Shown: positions 9,201 to 15,936 of the stretch, piece after piece
How the letters are laid out: each line of letters begins with the position of its first letter
Numbering within the stretch: position 1 is the first letter of the stretch
Source: a virus
Strand: one strand, 5' to 3'
IMG/VR virus record: IMGVR_UViG_3300030060_007261
Location: 1-27,503 of that record
Length of the DNA stretch: 27,503 nucleotides
The notes under the pieces: generated by a model
Seen by the model: only the letters and a program-made list of their open reading frames with translations
Told to the model about the DNA's origin: nothing
The model's database searches: none
Made by a program: the position numbers and the translations under genes

Positions 9201-10753
9201 TGGTTTTCTCTAATTAACTGAAATCCTGAGTTTGTGTTATCAGTACTATCAGCTGGTGTTGTGTCTATAGTAAATGTAATTTTTGGGGCTTTTAAAACAA
9301 TAGTGGTAGTCGAAGATGATACTAAAGTAAATTCTCCAAAGTCTGTAGACAAAAGATTGGTTGGGTTTGTAACAGTTGCTTGAGCAGCAAAGTTTGAATT
9401 TAGTGATTGCAGGAAAATTGAAAAATCGTCTGAATTTACAAAAGCATTTACTCCAGAATATGTAGCTGTAAGAACTGCTCCTGCTGCAAAATTAGCACTA
9501 CCATTTCCAAAAGCAGCAGATAAATACGTATCTTCAGGTGATGTTAAATCTACTCCAAAAACTAATTCACTATTTACTTCAAAAATAATATTACTTACAT
9601 CTATTGTTATATTTTCGTTGTTGTTGCTTAGTGTTGTTGTAAGTTGAGTTGCATCAATATCCTTTGATTCTAATTCAACATTATAATCTATTTTTATTGG
9701 TGGAGTTTTGCCATCATTCGTTTGCCTCAAATCATATTGAGAAGTTGTATTTCCAAAAATCAACCTATCTTTTATAAAATCTTGAGTTTTTGCAGTTAAA
9801 GGAACGTCATCAAATATTCTAAACAACTCATCAGCTGGTAAAGCTTTAAATATTTTTTTGTTGGTAAATTGATATGTTTTAGTCATATCATCCCCAAAAT
9901 CACTATCTTCTTTGTTTATGCTTTCAATTACGTAAACAGTATTTTGTTTTGCAAACTTAAAACATAAATCAATATCAGTAACTCTTTTGTCTCCAGTATT
10001 ATATTGTATGTTGTAACCATTATAAAGATTTACCATTCCTTTGTTTTCCATGGTTCCAAAATCAAGTTTGAATGGTGAAGGATGAAATTGATAATTTGTA
10101 AAAGATGATAATGCTGAATATTGACCGTCTAAGTACTTATACCTGTAGGCAAATGCAAAAAAGTTTTCTTTTATAGAGTTTTCTGTTTTATCATTAGTAA
10201 AGAAAGGGGTAACTTGTGGAGCTTCAAATGGTGGCTTTCTTATTAAAGAAATATCATCTTCTTCAAACCCATTTGGCCCATAAGATATAGCTCTCTCAAT
10301 ATTAACTAGTTTTGGTGAGTTTAAACCGTCTGTAAACAATAATATATTTTCTTTCTTACTTACATTGTATATTACGTTACCATATACTTTGTGCATCACA
10401 TCAAACTTCAATACATTCGTAGATGCCGCTCTTGTATCCTCTAATATTGTTCTTTGAAAATTACTTTGTGTATCGTACTCGAAAACATAACTATGTCCAA
10501 CATTGTTTACAACAAACCAATAAATTCTTTCTGTAGATTCGTCAGTAACACAACCTATAACTCTAGGAGAACCTGTGACACTTATGTTGCTTAGTTGTGT
10601 GTTTCCTTCTGTAGATTGGATTGCTCCTGCGTCACCATCTGCGCTATTTACAACTCTGACATTCAAAGCGTCAATGTACTCTCCCTTTGGTACTATTCTT
10701 TCGTCGAAATCTTTATTCATTCGACCTGCGGAAAATATATTTTTTATCTTCAT
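5372..10753 (-). CDS. Tail stabilisation / muzzle protein with C-terminal Ig-like, cadherin-like and VWA modules, 1793 aa
   Basis: A complete frame from ATG (10753) to TAA, following the tubular protein after 1 base. The N-terminus (GRMNKDFDERIVPKGEYIDA, then ALNV and a conserved Q-x-x-x-GN strand) and the SNRSFEFGITYLDEFGRY segment near residue 540 are crAss-like tail stabilisation signatures. This family is distantly related to P22 gp10 and closes the short tail. The conserved core ends with GGYDP near residue 1150. Three beta-rich segments follow: residues ~1178-1275 (Ig-like), ~1275-1420 (unassigned) and ~1424-1513 (cadherin-like, with VVNNDTLP, PTNGTATI and DEFTYKV). The last ~270 residues look like a VWA domain: IYFDGSGSM gives MIDAS residues D1527, S1529 and S1531, with T1596 and D1630 as candidate remaining ligands. 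The core probably forms the tail tip, and the extension may bind host surface glycans or proteins in a metal-dependent way. The core assignment is firm, the VWA call good and the binding role inferred. Confidence 0.85.
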   Translation of the reverse strand: MKIKNIFSAGRMNKDFDERIVPKGEYIDALNVRVVNSADGDAGAIQSTEGNTQLSNISVTGSPRVIGCVTDESTERIYWFVVNNVGHSYVFEYDTQSNFQRTILEDTRAASTNVLKFDVMHKVYGNVIYNVSKKENILLFTDGLNSPKLVNIERAISYGPNGFEEDDISLIRKPPFEAPQVTPFFTNDKTENSIKENFFAFAYRYKYLDGQYSALSSFTNYQFHPSPFKLDFGTMENKGMVNLYNGYNIQYNTGDKRVTDIDLCFKFAKQNTVYVIESINKEDSDFGDDMTKTYQFTNKKIFKALPADELFRIFDDVPLTAKTQDFIKDRLIFGNTTSQYDLRQTNDGKTPPIKIDYNVELESKDIDATQLTTTLSNNNENITIDVSNIIFEVNSELVFGVDLTSPEDTYLSAAFGNGSANFAAGAVLTATYSGVNAFVNSDDFSIFLQSLNSNFAAQATVTNPTNLLSTDFGEFTLVSSSTTTIVLKAPKITFTIDTTPADSTDNTNSGFQLIRENQFTFQSTTVASFAALGSTLSLKSNRSFEFGITYLDEFGRYTSVLLPKESVTSTSEIFVPVGNSMKQNRAKITINSRPPFWANRYKFFVKTNKEVYYNLFGTIFYEDGVYRWISLEGNNIGKVEPGTMLLVKRDDDGALGEEVKCKVLEVVDKKATDELTAGQSWIEGNTDGSGEPIVEKAGLHMKIKPSKFSMDFDPNNFISYDQTDHKSRTKPSRRTKVFLPSLPRNFSLAANTDDSEFGFLQRIKADGSAYNDLKLSTGSRIDIDWSLNGFNADPSFSYEKGFTVENDYETTSTVNAFELWADAETNWAKTSITHTVNGVTHTCNQFTVPSQNNENEEFTFFLYKDTGNINTANQTRWTMRIEPSESAAFFERNTLNCKIDIILLNGVIVFETDPQELNSEVYYETDETFRIESGFHQGSEQNQGSSQPAIVKLNFGNCFSFANGVESISIRDDRFTPFMDLDTRPNINLLEGYESLNSTNKLIYSGSFNENSNYNSLNEFNASRGITKFMDMKFGSVQRVYSREDDVIVFQEDRVSRVLFGKGVINQPDGTGSLTRVEQVLGQDVPFTGEYGIGKSPESFAAYENSLYFADPFRGAVLRLGQNGITPISAQGMKSYFKENLYANRNNFNPGGYDPRNNQYIITPGESVKTPIIPVTTCNSQLDVRVSKTLGFSYVLNIGETSGTHTIALTITGGSVDVSVDYNGTTTTTTVSGSGNVTFSGNPANDDTASITVITTNDSSNPSASVVSIHNQCPVPETMSVTILVVNDAYKSNQTIVNRFKNSSANIFNEALDTFDVDTVTRFETFSGPMGSTNIPDNGDTVTISSLKLAGVHTGDFNPCNDLGYWVTAAINPTAADILTNANFTGNTTQVETSSQEENTLQFTFNRSSTSENLYLVYDYRDQLPVLVDDSITGISNGGSSTINVVNNDTLPSAYTLTIESAPTNGTATIVSGSPTTSILYTHTSGSALTDEFTYKVTRGGTCSQVARVTTEALSINENTYIYIYFDGSGSMDNTEIALNDMRDNSLKSVLQDLYATGGTASSGNTNPATNGSNQYDSHVSIVYTGVSEEYGIERTWAALSDNDVNDFVLNGHNDFPSDATNVVIMVFQDEAEGSAGIAAGYHLTNYDGAIRGYHSADIASLRSRINTLNSSNNNFYRGVVFHVEGGTKSAAFKQYLQAVQASSGNFTGTNGLNDYASSPNNYIGFTYDLEDAVVNSGTTTLNNSLAPYKPGSTTDRFDKWEYYYLYHITNELKNLGFDDGGALGWPRILDDG

Positions 10754-10754
10754 G

Positions 10755-11642
10755 CTACTTTATCCACTTATTTTTACCCTTCAATAACTGGGTTAGTTCT
10801 CCAAGCTTTATAGAGTTGAGCCTTATCTTTGCGTTTCTAAGTGATGCTGAGGCTTGTTTTTGAGCTCTCCTTACAACAAACTCCTGAACTCCAAATTTAC
10901 CTTTTAATATTGTGGAAACAAGGTAATCATACATAAAAGTTTCTGCAAGTTTGTGTATTTTTATTTCACTCTCTGCGTAGCCATATAACCCATCTGAAAC
11001 ATATTCAATGACTATATTTTTACCTTTTAAATTTGAGCTAAATAAAACAAATCCTTGGTCTTTATCTATCAGATAGCTACCATTACCATTTGTCGTGGCT
11101 GGGTCTAAACCATATCTACCTCCAGCATGCTCTCTTGTTGGCTTATCTACATCCCCCTCGGTTCCTTCTCTCCAGTTTTCTTCTACTACAGGCGTACCTC
11201 TCAAAGCATTATCATTGTTATCAAACAAAATGTTCTTGTGAACAGTACCGTCTTGTAAATATGATTTTGGTGTTGAGGAGTTAAAATTTTGATTTATAGT
11301 AAATATCATCCCATCTTCACTTACATACCCAACCTTCACTAAACTAACAAAGTCGTGTGGTAGTGGTATTTTAAGAGTATCAGGAACCTCAAGTTCAAAC
11401 CCTTGTATCTCTCTTAGAGCATCATAATGAAGCTCCTGTATAGCTCTTTTTGCGTGGAATATAACTTCATATCTCTCTACTTTATTTATTAGTTTATCAT
11501 CCCCAACATAGGTTAGTAAAAAATTATTTATAATATCCTCTAGTAACATATACTGATAAGTCCCCCAATTGTCATAGGTTGGATTATCACCACTGTTAGT
11601 GTAATACTCTCTTTGTGTTATTGATTGTCCTATTGTCGGCAT
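10755..11642 (-). CDS. Tail tubular / ring protein, P22 gp4-like (crAss-like type), 295 aa
   Basis: A complete frame from ATG (11642) to TAG, 2 bases after the preceding gene. The N-terminal third (NWGTYQYMLLEDIINNFLLT, then KLINKVERYEVIFHAKRAIQ and ELHYDALREIQGFEL) is the signature I recognise from crAss-like tail tubular/ring proteins, which are related to P22 gp4 and stack below the portal. It is followed by a proline-bearing strand (LKIPLPHDFVSLVKVGY), a variable Asn/Gly-rich middle and a helical C-terminus (IHKLAETFMYDYLVSTILKG). The length is usual for the family. It forms a neck unit with the 250-residue protein before it and the muzzle after it. Confidence 0.8.
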   Translation of the reverse strand: MPTIGQSITQREYYTNSGDNPTYDNWGTYQYMLLEDIINNFLLTYVGDDKLINKVERYEVIFHAKRAIQELHYDALREIQGFELEVPDTLKIPLPHDFVSLVKVGYVSEDGMIFTINQNFNSSTPKSYLQDGTVHKNILFDNNDNALRGTPVVEENWREGTEGDVDKPTREHAGGRYGLDPATTNGNGSYLIDKDQGFVLFSSNLKGKNIVIEYVSDGLYGYAESEIKIHKLAETFMYDYLVSTILKGKFGVQEFVVRRAQKQASASLRNAKIRLNSIKLGELTQLLKGKNKWIK

Positions 11643-11644
11643 AA

Positions 11645-12397
11645 TTATGAATTATCTAGTTGTACTTCTTGTTGCTCCTTACCCTGCATAACAGTTACAA
11701 CATCAGCCTCTCTTATTGCTAAACCAGCGTATCCACAAATTTTAATAACTAAATCTATTTCATGCGCTTCTGATATTTCAAAAGGCGTACTTGTTGTTGA
11801 ATTATAAACAGGGTCTCCTTGTATAGTGTTATACCCCCATATTGGGTCATTTGGCTTCCTGATATAATTCATCATCAGTGGTATTTCGCTACCTTGTGGT
11901 GTTGATGCTGTGTAGTTTATACTAAGAGGTCTAGCATAGATTCTCGAATCTTGCTGGTAATATATAGGGTATGTTAATGATGGCGTATTTAAGTTGCTAT
12001 CAATAATCATATCAAATTTTACTTTCGGTATTTCTTCTAATACTTTTCCGTTATATGTTAAGTTGATTAATCTGTAAAAATTATTTGGAAGGTTAAAATA
12101 ATCTCTAGCTTCTCCGACACTCGCAACACCTCCGTCTTGTACGTCGTTATAAGTGAGTGTTGCTGAGGTTGAAAAAACATCAATTTTATTTCTAGTTTGT
12201 GCTACTATATCTCCATAACCTAATGCTCTTTTTCTTGTATTTTGAAGTTGCGTTTGTCTCGCATAATCTCCAAAATATGATTCAAATATTTCTAGTTGAG
12301 CTAATTTAGCATATTGATTATACTCTAGTGGTGATATATACCCTCTATTATCTTTATTTAATAAAAACAATACTGTGTTTCTTACGCTGTTAATCAT
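11645..12397 (-). CDS. Ring / head-tail connector protein, 250 aa
   Basis: A complete frame from ATG (12397) to TAA. It begins with VRNTVLFLLNKDNRGYISP, continues with a helix (EYNQYAKLAQLEIFESYF), has a beta-rich middle, and ends with a segment (FEISEAHEIDLVIKICGYAG then LAIREADVV). From memory this arrangement is widespread in phages of Bacteroidota just before the tubular protein and corresponds to one of the crAss-like ring proteins. It probably forms part of the stacked rings joining portal to muzzle. Its start lies 24 bases past the U-tract of an intrinsic terminator, with an AT-rich leader containing TATTTTTG (12419-12412). Which ring it forms cannot be told from sequence. Confidence 0.6.
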   Translation of the reverse strand: MINSVRNTVLFLLNKDNRGYISPLEYNQYAKLAQLEIFESYFGDYARQTQLQNTRKRALGYGDIVAQTRNKIDVFSTSATLTYNDVQDGGVASVGEARDYFNLPNNFYRLINLTYNGKVLEEIPKVKFDMIIDSNLNTPSLTYPIYYQQDSRIYARPLSINYTASTPQGSEIPLMMNYIRKPNDPIWGYNTIQGDPVYNSTTSTPFEISEAHEIDLVIKICGYAGLAIREADVVTVMQGKEQQEVQLDNS

Positions 12398-12411
12398 GAG
12401 TATATTTTTTA

Positions 12412-12419
12412 CAAAAATA
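12412..12419 (-). promoter_or_regulatory. TAnnTTTG-type box before the ring protein gene
   Basis: TATTTTTG on the coding strand lies 14 bases before the ATG at 12397 and just after an intrinsic terminator, where a new promoter would be useful. A TTG triplet is 15 bases upstream, shorter than the usual Bacteroidota spacing, and lies inside the terminator hairpin. This is weak evidence for a promoter. Confidence 0.25.
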
Positions 12420-12421
12420 AT

Positions 12422-12451
12422 AAAAAAAGGGGCTCAATAAATGAGACCCCT
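12422..12451 (-). terminator. Intrinsic terminator after the 258-aa head-associated gene
   Basis: On the coding strand, AGGGG-TCTCA is followed by a 5-base loop and TGAG-CCCCT, giving a 9-bp stem with one bulged A. The last T of the stem begins a run of seven T (12428-12422). This is a textbook factor-independent terminator, placed 29 bases after the stop codon of the 258-residue gene and before the ring protein gene. Confidence 0.85.
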
Positions 12452-12479
12452 CTTTACCCTTCCACGGTTTCTTCTAGTT

Positions 12480-13256
12480 TTATAACTTATTGGTAATGTT
12501 TTGCATTACATCTAAACCTTCGTCTGTCTTGAAAAACAAAGCTAAAGCTGAATATACGTTCTCTCCGAAAGGAGCTACCATTACTGTTTTATCTTTTTTA
12601 CCAGCCCAAACTACTGTTCTTTGGTCTCCTTTTAAAATTAGAATTCCTTCTTCAATAGCTCTAACTGCTAGGTTTCTTAACTTAAGATTTTCATCATTCA
12701 ATAAATTATTAAACTCGACAGGATTATTTCTAGCATAGATAATCATATCTCTCCTTAACTCTGAAGATGTTAAATTGCTAACCCCTGACTTCATAACTAC
12801 TCTTGCGATAGCTTCTAAGTCACTAATATCCAAGTCTTTTGCCGCTACTTGTGCATCGAGAGAAGATGTTAAATCTTCTACTTGTTTGTTTGCGTCTTTT
12901 TCTGCATCAAACTCATAAAACTTCTGATTGAAATCTGGATGTAAATACAAAAACTTTACAAGATTTGAATTATATTCTTGCACCATTAATTTACCATCTT
13001 CAAAGATTATAGGTTCAACTGTAGCCAAACCATCTTGCTCATCAACAAAAGGACTCGTTTGATTAGTAGCCCATCTAAGAGCCCTATTCATACTGCCGTC
13101 AAAATATAAAAGAGGTTTTGAATTTGAATGTTTTACAGGCAACATAAACCTTAGTGGTCTTTTGTTTCCGTGTAATAGAAATATTCTAGGTTTTATTTCT
13201 AGGTTTGGGTAAACTGTTTCATACCCATACTTTTGTTTACTTTTTGCTTTTGCCAT
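12480..13256 (-). CDS. Conserved head-associated protein, 258 aa (candidate auxiliary capsid or head completion protein)
   Basis: A complete frame from ATG (13256) to TAA. The N-terminal ~100 residues are beta-rich (PRIFLLHGNKRPLRFML, LLYFDGSMNRALRW). A charged helical segment follows, with the linker KDLDISDLEAIARVVMKSGV and a second helical set (RNLAVRAIEEGILIL). The C-terminus has a short beta unit (RTVVWAGKKDKTVMVAPFGE). I do not recognise a named family with confidence. Its position, directly after the major capsid gene and before the neck genes, suggests a capsid-decorating or head-tail junction role. It is the only gene here with an intrinsic terminator on both sides, and its leader is identical over 25 bases to that of the gene starting at 22121, so its expression may be set separately. 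Confidence 0.5.
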   Translation of the reverse strand: MAKAKSKQKYGYETVYPNLEIKPRIFLLHGNKRPLRFMLPVKHSNSKPLLYFDGSMNRALRWATNQTSPFVDEQDGLATVEPIIFEDGKLMVQEYNSNLVKFLYLHPDFNQKFYEFDAEKDANKQVEDLTSSLDAQVAAKDLDISDLEAIARVVMKSGVSNLTSSELRRDMIIYARNNPVEFNNLLNDENLKLRNLAVRAIEEGILILKGDQRTVVWAGKKDKTVMVAPFGENVYSALALFFKTDEGLDVMQNITNKL

Positions 13257-13274
13257 TTTATTAAAATTAAATTA
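13250..13274 (-). repeat. 25-base repeated translation leader, copy 1
   Basis: These 25 bases include the start codon of the 258-residue gene (ATGGCAA) and its AT-rich upstream leader. They are identical to 22115-22139, where they sit in the same position relative to another start. No Shine-Dalgarno sequence is present. The repeat may be a leader suited to AU-rich, SD-independent initiation. Confidence 0.7.
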
Positions 13275-13278
13275 AATT

Positions 13279-13313
13279 AAAAAGAGAATAGGGAGCCGAA
13301 GCTCCCTTATCTC
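13279..13313 (-). terminator. Intrinsic terminator with UUCG tetraloop after the major capsid gene
   Basis: On the coding strand the core is AGGGAGC-TTCG-GCTCCCT, a perfect 7-bp stem closed by the very stable C(UUCG)G loop (13290-13307). The outer bases GAGA/TCTC (13313-13310 with 13287-13284) can extend it across a 2x2 internal loop. Five T follow (13283-13279), then more AT-rich sequence. It begins 8 bases after the capsid stop codon and could end or protect the abundant capsid mRNA. Confidence 0.85.
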
Positions 13314-13321
13314 AATAAATA

Positions 13322-14713
13322 TTACTGCATTAAGATGAAGTTATTTGCCCCCATCGTAACAAGACATCTCTCTGATAAGAAGTGTACTTGCATTGCATCT
13401 AAGTCAGTACTCATACCAGCAGAACCAGCAGAACCTGTTACCCAGTTTTTATACTTTCTGTCTTCAGATGCAGATTGTCTGTATCTTACGTGTAAGAAAG
13501 GTCTCTGAGCGTTTTGTCCAAGTACTTGGTCATAAACTGTCATAGTACCAGCAGGTACAATAATACCATCAACACCACCAATGTTACCTCTTGTAGAAGC
13601 ATCATTTAGGTATTTCCAGTCACTCTTATAAAAGTCATATCCAATTCTAAATCCAGAGAATCCAAGATTTAATGCCATGTCTTCGTCATTGTCAAATAAA
13701 CCATAAGAAGCTCCTGAAGAACCAAAGTTGTTCTGAGCCGCTAATACTTTATCAATGTCGAATCCTGTTCCTCTATTGACGAACATTACATTCTCTTGAA
13801 TTGCACCTTCTTTGTCTAAAACTTTTGCAATATCTTCTAAGTCTAATCTAGCGTCGATTGTACCAGAAGTTACATTACCATTGTTTTCTACCTCGAAGAA
13901 AAGTCCTTTAGTACCTTTGAAGCCAGCTGATGCAGCAGCAGAACCACTTGCAGCAGGAACGCCTTCAACCATAGCTAATTCCATATAATCTTCGAATCTT
14001 AATCTACTTTCATGCTCTGATTTCAAATACCAAAGGTATCCAGAAGCACCGTTTTCAGTTGTTACCTCAACCCAACCAATGTGAGCTAATTCAGAACCAG
14101 AAACTTCATACTTCTCTTTTAAGATGATAGGATTGTTTTCCTTCGCTGCAAAATCTGCATCGTAAGAACCATCCATACCATTCGTTCCTTTTTTGAATTC
14201 AGAACCATATACGAACATAGAAACTGCGTCAGATGCTGAAAAGCCTCCAACCGCAACTAATGTCGCTAAATTTAAACAAGCAACATCAACAGCGTCAGCA
14301 GCAGAAGCGTCAGTTACAATTGCGTGTAACGTAGGCCCTGTGCCATCAGTTTTCTTAATGATAATTGTTTGTCCATTTCTAAATTTGTGTGCAGTTACAG
14401 CTAACGTGTTACCGTCTGTTACAGTACCTGTAGCTAAAATATGCAACCTTCCTTGCTCACTCCACTTTATTAAGTCTGAAGAACAAGGTAGCTCAGCGCT
14501 TACCATTCTTAAAAAAGAAGCTACAGAACGGTTTCCGTACTTTTCAAACTCCTTTTCATATAAATCTGGTAAGTATTGTTGAGCGAACGTGTAATCACTA
14601 CTGCCTAAGTAAGATTTCTGTAATACAGATTTTACTGGAGCAGGCGTGAGTGAAGTGGAACCTCCGACATTTGATGCCGATGAACCACCGTCAAAATTAA
14701 TACTTTGTGCCAT
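13322..14713 (-). CDS. Major capsid protein, HK97-type (crAss-like), 463 aa
   Basis: A complete frame from ATG (14713) to TAA. A disordered Gly/Ser N-terminus is followed by LTPAPVKSVLQKSYLGSSDY and FAQQYLPDLYEKEFEKYGNR, which fits the N-terminal arm/spine region of crAss-like capsid proteins. Residues ~92-170 form a beta-rich section starting TGTVTDGNTLAVTAHKFRNG, probably an insertion or elaborated loop. The C-terminal half (VMFVNRGTGFDIDKV, FSGFRIGYDFYKSD, FLSERCLVTMGANNFILMQ) looks like the P- and A-domain strands of an HK97 fold. It lies after terminase, portal and scaffold in the usual order. The UUCG terminator right behind it suggests high, separately limited expression. The assignment rests on sequence pattern and order. 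Confidence 0.8.
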   Translation of the reverse strand: MAQSINFDGGSSASNVGGSTSLTPAPVKSVLQKSYLGSSDYTFAQQYLPDLYEKEFEKYGNRSVASFLRMVSAELPCSSDLIKWSEQGRLHILATGTVTDGNTLAVTAHKFRNGQTIIIKKTDGTGPTLHAIVTDASAADAVDVACLNLATLVAVGGFSASDAVSMFVYGSEFKKGTNGMDGSYDADFAAKENNPIILKEKYEVSGSELAHIGWVEVTTENGASGYLWYLKSEHESRLRFEDYMELAMVEGVPAASGSAAASAGFKGTKGLFFEVENNGNVTSGTIDARLDLEDIAKVLDKEGAIQENVMFVNRGTGFDIDKVLAAQNNFGSSGASYGLFDNDEDMALNLGFSGFRIGYDFYKSDWKYLNDASTRGNIGGVDGIIVPAGTMTVYDQVLGQNAQRPFLHVRYRQSASEDRKYKNWVTGSAGSAGMSTDLDAMQVHFLSERCLVTMGANNFILMQ

Positions 14714-14738
14714 TTTTAATAATTTTTAATATTTATAC

Positions 14739-15896
14739 TTATTTCCTAATTTTCAAACCACCGCTAAAATCATTAGAATCTTGCAAGACTCTGAATTTTG
14801 GCCCTGGTTTAGATGCTTCTACATTAGTTCGAACATTCATATCAACATTTTTGCCGTCTCTAACTACGTCGTTAACCGCATCTGCTTTGCCTTGCTCATA
14901 AAAGAACTTAGCGTAGCTTTCTGGGTTCATAGCCATTGAAAGCGCTGTATGATATTCTTTAGCCTTGACTAAATTTCCATCTTTATCTAAGTATTTTGAA
15001 ATAAAATTACTTAGGTCAGATTGAGCGCTAACTGTTTCTTCAACGTTTTTTGGTTTATAAAATAATTTTTTATCACCCATTTTAAATTCAAAACCTTTGA
15101 ATTCATCGTTGAAATACGATTTCGTATTTTTAGTGAACAGCTCTCTACTCTTTTCTTCTTTAGCCTTAGCTCTAGTAGACTCATCACTATATTGCTTATA
15201 AAACTCTAAAGCTTTCTTATAATTTTCAGGAACATTCTCGGCACTTGACTCAAGAGGAGCATGGTATTTATCCTTTACATTACTAAAGTATTCTTTAGCT
15301 TTTCGCAATTCTTTTTTCATAGCTAGAATTTTACCTCGCTTTACATTTTCTTCATCATCTTTTTGATAGCCAAATTCTTGACCCATAAGATAATTGATGT
15401 CATCCGTTGAGTATTCTGGATTTACTTGCGCCATATAATGACCTATTAAATCTATATCACTCATCTTTGAATAATCTGCTTGTGCAGCGACAAAGTCAGC
15501 CATACCTCTTTGCGTGTCGTTTTTGTACGCAAGGTATTTTTGAACTTCTTCTGGTAATTCTACCTTATCTTCTTTATTTGAAAGAACGTCTTTTAATTGA
15601 GCTTCATCCATATTATATGTGGATGATAAATACTCTTTTATAATTTTTTCTTTATCCGTGAGGCCTCTTTCTTCAGCTTTTACTTCTTCTTCCTGTGTTT
15701 CTTCAGGTTTCTTTTTTTCTTCAGATACTTCTTCTTTTACCTCTACGTTTTCTTCAGCTTCATCCTTAACTTCTTCCTTGACTTCTTTTTTGGATTTAGC
15801 TTCTTCTTCTTTTTTTGCTTGATGCTGCTCTTGAATTTCTTCAGGAGTTTTAGTCAAGTCTACTTTGAAGTCAACTTTTTCTTGATTTTCACTCAT
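14739..15896 (-). CDS. Acidic coiled-coil protein between portal and capsid genes, probable scaffold, 385 aa
   Basis: A complete frame from ATG (15896) to TAA. The first ~80 residues are almost entirely Glu, Lys and Gln with few hydrophobics, which means disordered or coiled coil. A helical middle follows, including EVQKYLAYKNDTQRGMADFV and repeated Lys/Glu-rich helices. The C-terminus is a conserved-looking tail (PKFRVLQDSND, GGLKIRK). Position between portal and capsid, charge and helicity all fit a scaffolding protein that organises procapsid assembly. No protease motif is seen, so scaffold removal, if any, does not depend on this protein. A TAnnTTTG-type box lies in the 40-base gap before it. 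Confidence 0.6.
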   Translation of the reverse strand: MSENQEKVDFKVDLTKTPEEIQEQHQAKKEEEAKSKKEVKEEVKDEAEENVEVKEEVSEEKKKPEETQEEEVKAEERGLTDKEKIIKEYLSSTYNMDEAQLKDVLSNKEDKVELPEEVQKYLAYKNDTQRGMADFVAAQADYSKMSDIDLIGHYMAQVNPEYSTDDINYLMGQEFGYQKDDEENVKRGKILAMKKELRKAKEYFSNVKDKYHAPLESSAENVPENYKKALEFYKQYSDESTRAKAKEEKSRELFTKNTKSYFNDEFKGFEFKMGDKKLFYKPKNVEETVSAQSDLSNFISKYLDKDGNLVKAKEYHTALSMAMNPESYAKFFYEQGKADAVNDVVRDGKNVDMNVRTNVEASKPGPKFRVLQDSNDFSGGLKIRK

Positions 15897-15918
15897 AGTT
15901 GATTAAATTAAATTATTA

Positions 15919-15933
15919 CAAATTTATACAAAA
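15919..15933 (-). promoter_or_regulatory. TAAATTTG box and TTTTGTATA element upstream of the scaffold-like gene
   Basis: The 40-base gap between portal and scaffold-like genes contains TTTTGTATA (15933-15925) followed by TAAATTTG (15926-15919) on the coding strand, 22 bases before the ATG. The second matches the Bacteroidota -7 consensus TAnnTTTG. No clear -33 element is present at normal spacing. Confidence 0.3.
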
Positions 15934-15936
15934 TTT

